Source of the DNA: Eggerthellaceae bacterium
GTDB lineage: Bacteria; Actinomycetota; Coriobacteriia; Coriobacteriales; Eggerthellaceae
NCBI GenBank assembly: GCA_022792415.1
Contig: JAAWAY010000046.1
Coordinates: 1 to 49,705 of the forward strand
Direction: 5' to 3'
DNA: 49,705 nucleotides
Shown piece after piece: positions 33,449-41,154 of the stretch. Position 1 is the stretch's first letter. Each line of letters starts with the position of its first letter. The translations under genes and the position numbers were made by a program. The notes under the pieces were generated by a model. It was not told where the DNA came from and did not search any database. It saw only the letters and a list, made by a program, of their open reading frames with translations.

Positions 33449-33504
33449 TAGGCAACCACCCACATATTGTGCTAGGATGGCCGAACCTCAACAAGATGTG
33501 GTGT
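33449..33504 (+). promoter_or_regulatory. Promoter with tandem NrdR-like boxes before the glycyl-radical domain gene
   Basis: Box 1 at 33457-33472 (CACCCACATATTGTGC) matches the NrdR consensus at 10 of 16 positions. Box 2 at 33489-33504 (CAACAAGATGTGGTGT) matches 11 of 16. Both keep all six strongest positions (C4, A6, A8, T9, T11, G13). They are 32 bp apart start to start, exactly as at nrdD. A promoter TAGGCA (33449-33454), 18 bases, TAGGAT (33473-33478) would place the -10 between the boxes. The rest of the gap (33254-33448) shows nothing recognisable. Confidence 0.62.
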
Positions 33505-33567
33505 CTCACAGGAGCGCCCGCTTGCAGGGGAAACGAACCGAAAACGCAGTGAGGAACAGGAGTTACC

Positions 33568-33882
33568 ATGGCTGATACGATGCTGGTCGACGGCGTGAAG
33601 GTGCAGGTCAACTACGCGCACGAGGACGATGCCCCCATCACCGACCCCGAGGTGCAGGCCTACATCCAGCGCGCCTACGACAAGTACCCGCATGGCAAGC
33701 TGGAGTCGCTCACGCTGGACGTGGACGGCGAGGACGTCGGCATCCACTACGGCCTGGCTCCCGAGAAGTTCGACCGCATCCGCCGCATCACCGGCTACCT
33801 GGTGGGCACGCTCGACCGCTTCAACGACGCCAAGCGCGCCGAGGAGCATGACCGCGTGAAGCACGAGGTGGGCTGCTGCTAA
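33568..33882 (+). CDS. Stand-alone NrdD-type glycyl-radical domain protein (GrcA-like spare part)
   Basis: The protein has 104 aa. Residues 69-100 carry the NrdD-type radical motif RIRRITGYLVGTLDRFNDAK with radical Gly76, not the pyruvate formate-lyase type (RVSGYAV). Residues 1-66 are unlike the NrdD zinc domain (VDGVKVQVNYAHEDDAPITD, YDKYPHGKLESLTL). It ends in GCC. In E. coli, GrcA/YfiD is a small radical-domain protein that replaces the damaged C-terminus of pyruvate formate-lyase; by analogy this one may serve NrdD. Supporting context: nrdD in this window is stopped before its own radical domain, and both genes have paired NrdR-like boxes. Bases 33775-33848 are identical to nrdD 4902-4975. 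The aggag site is six bases before the ATG. NrdG would have to load the radical on it. The function is inferred. Confidence 0.85.
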   Translation: MADTMLVDGVKVQVNYAHEDDAPITDPEVQAYIQRAYDKYPHGKLESLTLDVDGEDVGIHYGLAPEKFDRIRRITGYLVGTLDRFNDAKRAEEHDRVKHEVGCC

Positions 33883-33911
33883 CGCGCCCGCGCGGCATAC
33901 TGCGAAACAAG

Positions 33912-33939
33912 AGGAGGCCCTCCGAGAGGAGGGCCTCCT
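33912..33939. terminator. Bidirectional terminator between the radical-domain gene and mscL
   Basis: AGGAGGCCCTCC and GGAGGGCCTCCT form a 12-bp perfect stem with a 4-base loop, followed by tt on the plus strand, between convergent genes. Confidence 0.8.
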
Positions 33940-33952
33940 TGCGTATGCCTGA

Positions 33953-34417
33953 CTACTCCGCGGGGGTGAAGGTGGGCATGGCCGGCTCGGGGAGCTCGGC
34001 GGCGCAGTGGGGGCAGCGCGTGGCGCCCTCGCGCACCTCTTCCAGGCAGAAGGGGCAGGCAGGGGCCTTCTCCTCGACCTCGACGCCGTCCTTGGTGCGG
34101 ATCTTGGACCCGGTGTCCTTCATCTTGTTGAACGCCTTGACGATGAGGAACACCACCCACGCCACGATGAGGAAGTTGATGATGGCGCTGATGAACGCCC
34201 CGAAGTCGATGCCGTTCTCCGTGCCGGGGACGGGGATGGTGAGCCCGGCCACCTCGGTGCCGTTGCCGCCGGTGATGAGCTTGATGAACGGGTTGATGAT
34301 GTCGCTGGTGAGCGACGTGACGATGGCGGTGAACGCCGCGCCGATGATGACGCCGACGGCCATATCCATCACGTTGCCGCGGTTGATGAATTCCCTGAAC
34401 TCGCTGATGATCTTCAT
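33953..34417 (-). CDS. mscL: Large-conductance mechanosensitive channel with C-terminal zinc ribbon
   Basis: MscL is the emergency valve for hypo-osmotic shock. Residues 1-110 are a standard MscL: EFREFINRGNVMDMAVGVIIGAAF as N-helix plus first membrane helix, VTSLTSDIINPFI, a periplasmic loop, then the second helix IINFLIVAWVVFLIVKAFNKM. Residues about 121-140 form a Cys4 ribbon (CPFCLEEV, then CPHC) in the cytoplasmic tail. The family normally ends in a simple charged helix bundle. It has 154 aa. The aaaggag site is clear. Confidence 0.94.
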   Translation of the reverse strand: MKIISEFREFINRGNVMDMAVGVIIGAAFTAIVTSLTSDIINPFIKLITGGNGTEVAGLTIPVPGTENGIDFGAFISAIINFLIVAWVVFLIVKAFNKMKDTGSKIRTKDGVEVEEKAPACPFCLEEVREGATRCPHCAAELPEPAMPTFTPAE

Positions 34418-34615
34418 GGGGGCTCCTTTGGTGGTCGGGGCGCGGACGGGCAGCGCAGGGCGGGGTGCCGAAGCGTCGGGTGTCGCGCCTGGCGCCCCCG
34501 GCTTCTGACACCCCGCCGTGTGGTTGGGATGCAGTATAGGGGCCGTGCTAGAATGCTCGTCATGCTGTCGCGCTTTTGATGCTTAGCTGATTACTTCGAA
34601 TTCTCCGAGGTGGCC

Positions 34616-35866
34616 ATGACCAGGATCTACTCGTACTCCGTGCCGGTGGACGCGGACATCGTCGACGCGTTCTGCCTGATGCAGAAGGGGTTCACCGACC
34701 AGTTCGCGTACTACGCGAAGGAGCGCCCCGCGCGCTACCTGGGGCTGGGGCGCTGCGTGGCGCTGCCGTCGCTCGAGGACGTCGACTACGACTACGAGGG
34801 GCCGGCCGCCGAGCCCTCGGTGTTCTTCTCGTTCAACCGGTTCGACGCGGACAACCCCGCGCCGGCCGACGAGCTGTTCAGCTCGTTCCCGCAGCTGCGG
34901 TTCATGCTGCCCGAGATCGTGCTCATCGAGAACGAGCGCGGCCGGTTTCTGCAGGTGAACTCCCTGGGCCCGGTGTACCCCGGGCGCGTCGAGCGGTTCC
35001 TGCGGCTGTGCGCGCAGGCGCCCGTCCGCACGCGCGTGAGCATTCCCTTCACCCTGGAGGACGACTCGCGCGAGGACTGGCGCCGTGCCATGGGCCAGGC
35101 CGCCGAGGCCATCGAGGCGGGGCGCGTGGAGAAGGTGGTGCTGTCCCGGCGCAAGAAGCTGGTGGCCGCGCACCCGTTCTCGTCGAAGGACCTGCTGGTC
35201 AACCTCATCGACGGCGACGCGCGCGGCACGGTCATCCTGTACCGCTACGCCGACGTGTTCTTCTGCGGGTGCACGCCCGAGCTGCTCGTTCGCAAGCAGG
35301 GACGCCGCGTGGAGAGCATGTGCCTGGCGGGCACCTGCCCGGCCGGCGCCGACGAGGCCGAGCGCGAGGCGCTGGCGGCCGCCCTCATGGCCGACCCCAA
35401 GAACCGCTACGAGCACGACTGCGTGGTGAGGTTCGTCCGCGGGGTGTTCGAGCGCGTGTGCTACGACGTGGACGTGCCCGCCGAGCCGCAGATCATGGCG
35501 CTCGCGCACGTGCAGCACCTGCACACGCCGGCCAGCGCCCAGGTGCTGGAGGGCGTCGACCTGTGGGACCTGGTGGGCGACCTGCACCCCACGCCGGCGA
35601 CGGCGGGGCTGCCCGTGGGCGAGGCCACCATGCTCCTGCGCGCCATCGAGCCGTACAACCGCGGTTTCTACGTGGGCGCGGCGGGCTTCGTGAACAGCGA
35701 GGGCGACGGCGAGTTCTCCGTGGCGCTGCGTACCGGCGTGTTCGACGGTGAGATCGGCTGGGTGTACGCGGGGTGCGGCGTCGTGGGCGCCAGCGACGCG
35801 GACGCGGAGTTCGACGAGATCGATTTGAAGCTGAAGACGGTGCTCTCGGCCTTCGACGGGGCGTAG
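34616..35866 (+). CDS. menF: Isochorismate synthase
   Basis: MenF converts chorismate to isochorismate, the first step of classical menaquinone synthesis. It has 416 aa with the C-terminal chorismate-binding fold: EKVVLSRRKKL, GCTPELLVRK, SMCLAGTCPAG, KNRYEHDCVVR, HLHTPASAQV, LHPTPATAGLP, NRGFYVGAAGF and YAGCGVVGAS. Start 34616 is chosen because gagg lies five bases upstream; the GTG at 34610 would overlap the ribosome site. It begins the men cluster. The product goes to MenD, encoded next. Confidence 0.93.
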   Translation: MTRIYSYSVPVDADIVDAFCLMQKGFTDQFAYYAKERPARYLGLGRCVALPSLEDVDYDYEGPAAEPSVFFSFNRFDADNPAPADELFSSFPQLRFMLPEIVLIENERGRFLQVNSLGPVYPGRVERFLRLCAQAPVRTRVSIPFTLEDDSREDWRRAMGQAAEAIEAGRVEKVVLSRRKKLVAAHPFSSKDLLVNLIDGDARGTVILYRYADVFFCGCTPELLVRKQGRRVESMCLAGTCPAGADEAEREALAAALMADPKNRYEHDCVVRFVRGVFERVCYDVDVPAEPQIMALAHVQHLHTPASAQVLEGVDLWDLVGDLHPTPATAGLPVGEATMLLRAIEPYNRGFYVGAAGFVNSEGDGEFSVALRTGVFDGEIGWVYAGCGVVGASDADAEFDEIDLKLKTVLSAFDGA

Positions 35867-35879
35867 GGCGCGGCGCGGG

Positions 35880-35895
35880 TGTTTCCCGTGAAACA
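35880..35895. other. parS site 4, between menF and menD
   Basis: TGTTTCCCGTGAAACA differs from the parS consensus at one base. It lies in the 85-base gap between menF and menD and lacks the cgttcgc tail of the other sites. Confidence 0.75.
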
Positions 35896-35951
35896 TCTGT
35901 ACGCGTATTCTCCGTGAGAGGCGCGGGCGCCGAGATGACGAGGGAGGCGGC

Positions 35952-38027
35952 ATGACGAACGATGACCTGACGCACGGGCAGCGCACGGCGCGCTACCTGG
36001 GGGCGTTCTTCGACGAGCTGGTGCGCTGCGGCGTGCGCGACGTGGTGGTGAGCCCCGGGTCGCGATCGACCGGGCTGGCGATGACGGCGTTCGAGCTGAG
36101 CTGCCGTCGGCCTGACGACCTGCGCGTCCACGTGGACGTGGATGAGCGCGGCGCCGGGTTTCTGGCGCTGGGCCTGGCCAAGGCGAGCGGGCGTCCCGCG
36201 GCGCTCGTGTGCACGTCGGGGACGGCCCCGGCCAACTACTACCCGGCGGTGATGGAGGCCCAGACGTCCCGCGTGCCGCTGGTGGTGCTGTCGGCCGACC
36301 GACCCGTGATGCTGCTGGGGCTGGGAGCCCCGCAGACGTCCGACCAGGTGAAGATGTTCGGCGATGCGGTGCGGCTGTTCCGGCAGATGCCGGAGCCGGA
36401 CGGATCGTCGACGGCCGTGGCCTTCGCGCGGCAGGCGGCTCGCGAGGCGTGCGTGGCCGCGCTGGGCGGCGGAGGCGTGCCGGACGCGCGCCGCGGGGCG
36501 GCGCTCGGTGCCGGGTCGGGCGCGGATGCAGGCGAGGCCGGTGTCGCGGGGGGCTCGTCGGGAGCGTCGGTTGCCGGCGTCGCTGGCGGGGACGCCGTGG
36601 TGGCGTCGCGCGGCTGCGCCCAGGGGTGCGCGCCCGTGCAGCTGAACTTCCCCCTGCCCGAGCCGCTGAAGCCCGACTTCGCGGTGGACGACCTGTTCGA
36701 GGCCGGCCGCAGCCCGCTGGGCGACGCGCCGCTGGCCGGGGCGTCGGCGGTCCCGGACGCGGGGGCCGTGGACGCTGTCATGCGTCTCATCGCGCAGGGC
36801 GACGTGGCCGTGCTGGCCGGCGAGGGCACCTGCGAGACGCTGGCCGAGGCGCGCGAGGTGGCGCGCTGGGCCGCGCGCTGGCAGCTACCGCTGCTGGCTG
36901 ACCCGCTTTCGGGACTGCGATCGGTCGACGCCGCCTGCGTCATCGACAGCTACGACAACCTGTTCGCACGAGACGACTGCCCGCTGCCGCGCGCGATCAT
37001 CCGCTTCGGGCGCTGGCCGCTGTCGAAGCGCGCCACGACCACGCTGGCGGTTGCGCGGCCCCTGCAGGTGGTGGTGGACGGCGCCGAGACGCGCGACTTC
37101 AACCTGATGACCGACCTGTACGTGCCCTGTGAGCCGCTCGATCTGGTGCGCGCCATGGAGGCGCGTGCTGGCGCGGCGGCGGCTGCGGGGGCCGCGGGGG
37201 AGCCGGCGGTGTCGGCGGGCGCGGCTGGCGCGTCAGTTGAGGGCGCGGTGGGCGCGGCGGGCGCGACGTGGGATGCCGCGGGCGCTTCGGATGTGCCGGC
37301 GGGCGAAGCGCAGGTCGGTATCGCGGGGGCGTCGGCGCAGGGAGCCTTCCTGGAGAGGTGGGTGGCGCTCAACGACGCGGAGCGGCCGCGCATCGAGGCG
37401 GCGCGCCAGGCGGGGGACGAGTTCGAGGGCGCGTACCTGAGCGCCCTGCTCGAGCTGGTACCCGCCGAGTCGCTGCTGTTCTCGGCCAACTCGCTGACGG
37501 TGCGCGCGCTCGACACGTTCCTGCTGAAGCCGGCCGCCGGGTCGGGTGATCGCCCGCTGGCCGTGCTGGCCAACCGCGGGCAGAACGGCATCGACGGCGT
37601 GACGTCGACGGCCATCGGCGCTGCCTGGGCCTATCCGCAGGCCACGTTCGTGACCGGCGACCTGACGTTCCTGCACGACCTGAACGCCCTGCACCTGCAG
37701 CGTGAGCTGCTGCACGCGCGTCCGCGCCCAGACGGGACGGTGCCCTCGCTCACCATCGTGCTGCTGAACAACAACGGCGGCGGACTGTTCGACATGCTGC
37801 CCCAGCAGTCGGCGGATCCGTACTTCGAGCGCCTGTTCCTCGTGCCCCACGACGCGCGCTTCGGCCCGGCGGCCGAGGCTTTCGGCGTGCCGTATCGCCG
37901 GGTGAATCGGGTGGATGACCTGGTGGCGGCCTATGGCGGGCTGGCGGGCACGCCGGGACTCAGCCTCATCGAGGTGGACGTGCCGCTCGACGGTGTGCGG
38001 GCCCGTTACGCGCCCTACCAGGGGTAG
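35952..38027 (+). CDS. menD: SEPHCHC synthase (2-succinyl-5-enolpyruvyl-6-hydroxy-3-cyclohexene-1-carboxylate synthase)
   Basis: MenD is a thiamine-diphosphate enzyme joining isochorismate and 2-oxoglutarate. Landmarks are VVVSPGSRSTGLAM, VDERGAGFLALGLAK (catalytic Glu), CTSGTAPANYYPAVMEA, LSADRP, ANRGQNGIDG, TGDLTFLHDLNAL and VLLNNNGGGLFDMLPQ (cofactor site). The 691 residues exceed the usual 550-580. The excess lies in two Ala/Gly/Ser-rich insertions at about 170-226 and 403-462, both between conserved blocks and encoded by almost pure G/C. The gggaggcgg site is just before the ATG. menH follows after 8 bases. Confidence 0.94.
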   Translation: MTNDDLTHGQRTARYLGAFFDELVRCGVRDVVVSPGSRSTGLAMTAFELSCRRPDDLRVHVDVDERGAGFLALGLAKASGRPAALVCTSGTAPANYYPAVMEAQTSRVPLVVLSADRPVMLLGLGAPQTSDQVKMFGDAVRLFRQMPEPDGSSTAVAFARQAAREACVAALGGGGVPDARRGAALGAGSGADAGEAGVAGGSSGASVAGVAGGDAVVASRGCAQGCAPVQLNFPLPEPLKPDFAVDDLFEAGRSPLGDAPLAGASAVPDAGAVDAVMRLIAQGDVAVLAGEGTCETLAEAREVARWAARWQLPLLADPLSGLRSVDAACVIDSYDNLFARDDCPLPRAIIRFGRWPLSKRATTTLAVARPLQVVVDGAETRDFNLMTDLYVPCEPLDLVRAMEARAGAAAAAGAAGEPAVSAGAAGASVEGAVGAAGATWDAAGASDVPAGEAQVGIAGASAQGAFLERWVALNDAERPRIEAARQAGDEFEGAYLSALLELVPAESLLFSANSLTVRALDTFLLKPAAGSGDRPLAVLANRGQNGIDGVTSTAIGAAWAYPQATFVTGDLTFLHDLNALHLQRELLHARPRPDGTVPSLTIVLLNNNGGGLFDMLPQQSADPYFERLFLVPHDARFGPAAEAFGVPYRRVNRVDDLVAAYGGLAGTPGLSLIEVDVPLDGVRARYAPYQG

Positions 38028-38035
38028 GCGGGCGA

Positions 38036-39562
38036 ATGGAGCGCACGGAGGCGGCGGCGGGTGGACGACCCGAGGCGGCTGGCCGCGGCGGGCAGCCTGA
38101 GGAGGGGAGACGCGGCGGGCGACCGCTTCTGCTGCTGCACGGGTTCGGGCAGAGTGCGCGCACGTGGGACGAGGTTGCTCGGCTGATCGGGTGCGATGCG
38201 AATGACGGTGCGGGTGTCGTGGCGGCTGTGGACGCGGAGTCGTGCCGTGCGCCGAGGGACGCGGGTGCGGGGTCGGGTGGCTGCGCGCGCGTTGTTTCGG
38301 ACGCAAATGACGCGGGGCGCGGGGTCGCGCGCGCGGGGCGCGTCTACGCCATCGACTGGCCCGGGTTCGGCGCGCGACGCGGCGATCGTGATCCGGAGCT
38401 GTTCTCGCTGGAGGCGCTGTGCGACCTGACGGCCTGCGCCGTGCGTGCGATCGTGGCGCGTGAGGGCGTGGCGCCGGTGGTGGTCGGGTACTCCATGGGC
38501 GGCCGCGTGGCGCTGGAGGCGCTCGTGCGCGGATGCATCGCGTGGGAAGGCGAACGAGTGTTTCACGTGAAACACTCGGAAGAGGGCGGTTGCTGCGAGA
38601 CGGGTGTCGCGTCCGAGGACGACCGTCTTGCGTCTGGAGGCGTCACACCCTACGGGGCGCCCTCGGCGGTGGGACGGGTTGCGTCCGGAGACGCTGCGCT
38701 CGATGACGGCCATCCTGCGTCCGGCGTAGTCGTGCTCGAGGGCGACCGCCTTGCGCTCGACGGTGCCGCGCCCGGAGGCGTCGCGCTCGATGACGACCGT
38801 CTTGCGGCAGGCGGTCCTGCGCCCATCGCCGGCCTCGTGTTGGAGAGCGCGGGGCTGGGGCCTCGTGATGAGGAGGCGCGGGCGGCGCTCGCGACGCGCA
38901 ACGCGACGTGGGCGGACGACGCCCGAAGCCGCGGGACAGAGTCCTTCATGGCGGAGTGGGCGGCGTTGCCGCTGTTCGCCAGCCAGCGCGAACTGCCCGC
39001 CGGCGTGCGAGACGCGTTGGCGGGGGAGCGCGCCGCGAATGACGCGGAGGCCCTGGCGTTGGCGCTGGAGGGGTCGGGGGCGCACCGGCAGTCCTGCGAG
39101 GCAGCGTCGCTGGCGGTGTTGGCGGCTGCGGCGGCGGACGGCCTGCCCGTGTTGTACGTGGCCGGGGACTTGGACGGCCGGTACCGCGAGGTGGCGGGGC
39201 GCGTGGGCGCGGCGTTGACCTGCGACGCGGGCGGCGAGAGCGACGTGGGCGTGGCCTGCGGAGACGGCGGCGAGAGCAACGCAGGCGCGACCTGCGATGC
39301 GGACGGCGAGAGTGGCGCGCGATCGACTTGCGACGCACGGCCGGAATTCGGAGTGGGCGGCGATGGCGATACGGCTGTGGATGACGAGGGCGACGTGCGA
39401 CCGACTTGTGGCGCAGGCGACACAAGTAGCGCACGGCCGACCTGCGGCGTTGTTGTCGTCCCGCGTGCGGGGCACAACGTGCATCTCGAGCAGCCCGAGA
39501 CTTTCGCGCGCGTCCTGCGGAGCTTTCTCTGCGGCCTGCCGGGGGATGACCCTGCGTTCTGA
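38036..39562 (+). CDS. menH: MenH-like alpha/beta hydrolase with large low-complexity insertions
   Basis: MenH removes pyruvate from SEPHCHC to give SHCHC. The fold markers are [14 protein letters not shown] (oxyanion region), [15 protein letters not shown] (nucleophile Ser153), [10 protein letters not shown] (acid region, about 376-384) and [14 protein letters not shown] (His480). The size, 508 aa, is about twice the usual 250-270. Three hydrophilic insertions explain it: about 51-100, 165-262 and 395-470. The second has repeated [15 protein letters not shown]-like units and the third repeated TCDAGGES-like units. Codons for VFHVKH (175-180) are a perfect parS site. The frame is unbroken, so the gene is probably functional; gene order supports menH. 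The ribosome site is weak and translation may be coupled to menD. Confidence 0.85.
   Translation: MERTEAAAGGRPEAAGRGGQPEEGRRGGRPLLLLHGFGQSARTWDEVARLIGCDANDGAGVVAAVDAESCRAPRDAGAGSGGCARVVSDANDAGRGVARAGRVYAIDWPGFGARRGDRDPELFSLEALCDLTACAVRAIVAREGVAPVVVGYSMGGRVALEALVRGCIAWEGERVFHVKHSEEGGCCETGVASEDDRLASGGVTPYGAPSAVGRVASGDAALDDGHPASGVVVLEGDRLALDGAAPGGVALDDDRLAAGGPAPIAGLVLESAGLGPRDEEARAALATRNATWADDARSRGTESFMAEWAALPLFASQRELPAGVRDALAGERAANDAEALALALEGSGAHRQSCEAASLAVLAAAAADGLPVLYVAGDLDGRYREVAGRVGAALTCDAGGESDVGVACGDGGESNAGATCDADGESGARSTCDARPEFGVGGDGDTAVDDEGDVRPTCGAGDTSSARPTCGVVVVPRAGHNVHLEQPETFARVLRSFLCGLPGDDPAF
38559..38574. other. parS site 5, inside menH
   Basis: An exact TGTTTCACGTGAAACA lies within the menH reading frame. 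The palindrome extends to 24 bp (38555-38578). With gcgaac upstream, it is the exact reverse complement of the extended site 1 (6232-6260). Confidence 0.9.
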
Positions 39563-39620
39563 GGGGAAGCGCGGGCGCGGGGTGCCGTCGGACGGCCCGT
39601 CGGACGACACGTCGGGTGGC

Positions 39621-39816
39621 GAATTCTAGCCAATTTCGGGGCGCGGACAACGGAATTTCGGCCTTTGAAGGGGCCACGGCTCTGGTGTGCGGAGCAACCT
39701 CAGCACTATCCCTCCCTGAGAATGAATCTGACCAGCCGCGACGATGGACGGCGATCGAGGCGCCCAACAGAGGTCAGGGGACGCTGTCGTCCGCGCCCCG
39801 AAATTGGCTAGAAATC
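39621..39816. mobile_element. Inverted-repeat element B (MITE-like, 196 bp)
   Basis: Arms 39621-39652 and 39785-39816 match at 29 of 32 positions (core ctagccaatttcggggcgcg). The inner arm ggggcgcggac is shared with element A at 23101-23299, but the interiors are not clearly similar in DNA. The plus strand is open through it without a credible start. No target duplication is evident. Confidence 0.6.
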
Positions 39817-39934
39817 CGCATTAAAGGTACCGCGACGCGGACAGCCCTCGCCGAGTGCCCGCCTTCACCCCCCCCCACGCCCGCGCCTTCCCCCGTTCCC
39901 GCCCCGCACCTTCCCGTGCCCTTGCGGAGTGCCC

Positions 39935-40054
39935 GCCCTCGCCCCCCTCGCAAAGCGCCCCCATCCACCTTCCCCGCGGCCGCTTTCTCCGCACGCCCTC
40001 GCCCCCCTCGCCAAGCGCCTCACCCCACCTTCCCGGAGGCCGCTCCCGCCTTGC
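39935..40054. repeat. Two imperfect 60-bp tandem repeats upstream of menB
   Basis: Both units start gccctcgcccccctcgc (39935 and 39995) and continue with similar cacctt and ggccgct blocks; similar degenerate sequence begins near 39857. No gene is seen from 39563 to 40302. A tactat box near 40144-40149 may be the -10 of the menB promoter. Confidence 0.6.
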
Positions 40055-40302
40055 GTCCACGCGCCTCCGCCGCCCCTTGCGCAGACTCCAAGAAATTGCC
40101 CGCAAAATGCCCCTGCGCGGTTTCTTCGGGACACAAAGCGCGGTACTATATAGCCATCAAGCCACAAGGTGTGGTATTCAGCCATTCCTCGCCGCACAAC
40201 CTGTCGCGCGTGGGATGGTTTTTTGCGGTACGAGGCACGGTGCCTGGCCGGTCGCGCGGGACCCGGGTCCCGGGGCACGGCCGCGGGCGTGAAGGGAGTT
40301 TC

Positions 40303-41142
40303 ATGGGCGACATCGACTGGCAGCCAGGTAAGCCCTATCGGGAGATCATCTACGAGACCTGCGACGGAGTCGCCAAGATCACCATCAACCGGCCGGAGCG
40401 CCGCAACGCCTTCACCCCCCTCACCGTCAACGAGATGTACGACGCCTTCACGGTGGCGCGCGACGACGCGTCCATCGGCGTCATCATCCTCACGGGCGCC
40501 AACCACGGCGGCCGCCACGAGGACGAGGCGTTCTGCTCGGGCGGCGACCAGAAGATCCGCGGCAACGGCGGCTACGTGGGCGAGGATTCCATCCCGCGCC
40601 TCAACGTGCTCGACCTGCAGCGCCTCATCCGCGTGGTGCCCAAGCCGGTCATCGCCATGGTCAACGGCTACGCTATCGGGGGCGGGCATGTCCTGCACAT
40701 CCTATGCGACCTCACCATCGCCGCCGACACGGCCAAGTTCGGCCAGACGGGACCGCGCGTGGGCAGCTTCGACGCCGGCTACGGCGCCGGCTACCTGGCC
40801 GCGTGCGTGGGGCAGAAGAAGGCTCGCGAGATTTGGTACCTCTGCCGCCAGTACACCGCCGCCGAGGCCGAGGCCATGGGCATGGTGAACAAGGTGGTCC
40901 CCTTCGACGAGCTGGAGGCCGAGTGCATGGCCTGGGCGCGCGAGATGCTGGCCATGAGCCCCACGGCGCTGCGCTTCATGAAGGCATCGTTCAACGCGGC
41001 CACCGACGGGCTGGCGGGCATCCAGCAGCTGGCCGGCGACGCGACGCTGCTGTACTACACCACCGACGAGGCCAAGGAGGGCCGCGACGCGTTCAAGGAG
41101 AAGCGCGCGCCCGACTTCGAGCAGTTCCCCAAGTTCCCCTGA
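40303..41142 (+). CDS. menB: 1,4-dihydroxy-2-naphthoyl-CoA synthase
   Basis: MenB is a crotonase-fold enzyme that closes the naphthoquinone ring of o-succinylbenzoyl-CoA. Motifs: [49 protein letters not shown] (oxyanion and bicarbonate region), [31 protein letters not shown] and the ending [10 protein letters not shown]. It has 279 aa, the family length. The start 40303 has gaaggga upstream. menE-menC begins 12 bases after the stop. Confidence 0.96.
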   Translation: MGDIDWQPGKPYREIIYETCDGVAKITINRPERRNAFTPLTVNEMYDAFTVARDDASIGVIILTGANHGGRHEDEAFCSGGDQKIRGNGGYVGEDSIPRLNVLDLQRLIRVVPKPVIAMVNGYAIGGGHVLHILCDLTIAADTAKFGQTGPRVGSFDAGYGAGYLAACVGQKKAREIWYLCRQYTAAEAEAMGMVNKVVPFDELEAECMAWAREMLAMSPTALRFMKASFNAATDGLAGIQQLAGDATLLYYTTDEAKEGRDAFKEKRAPDFEQFPKFP

Positions 41143-41154
41143 TAGTCCTCGCCG

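Noticed and set aside
39616-40302. N-terminal extension of menB through element B and the Pro-rich repeats
   Set aside because: MenB begins normally at 40303 with its own ribosome site; the extension is repeat-derived.
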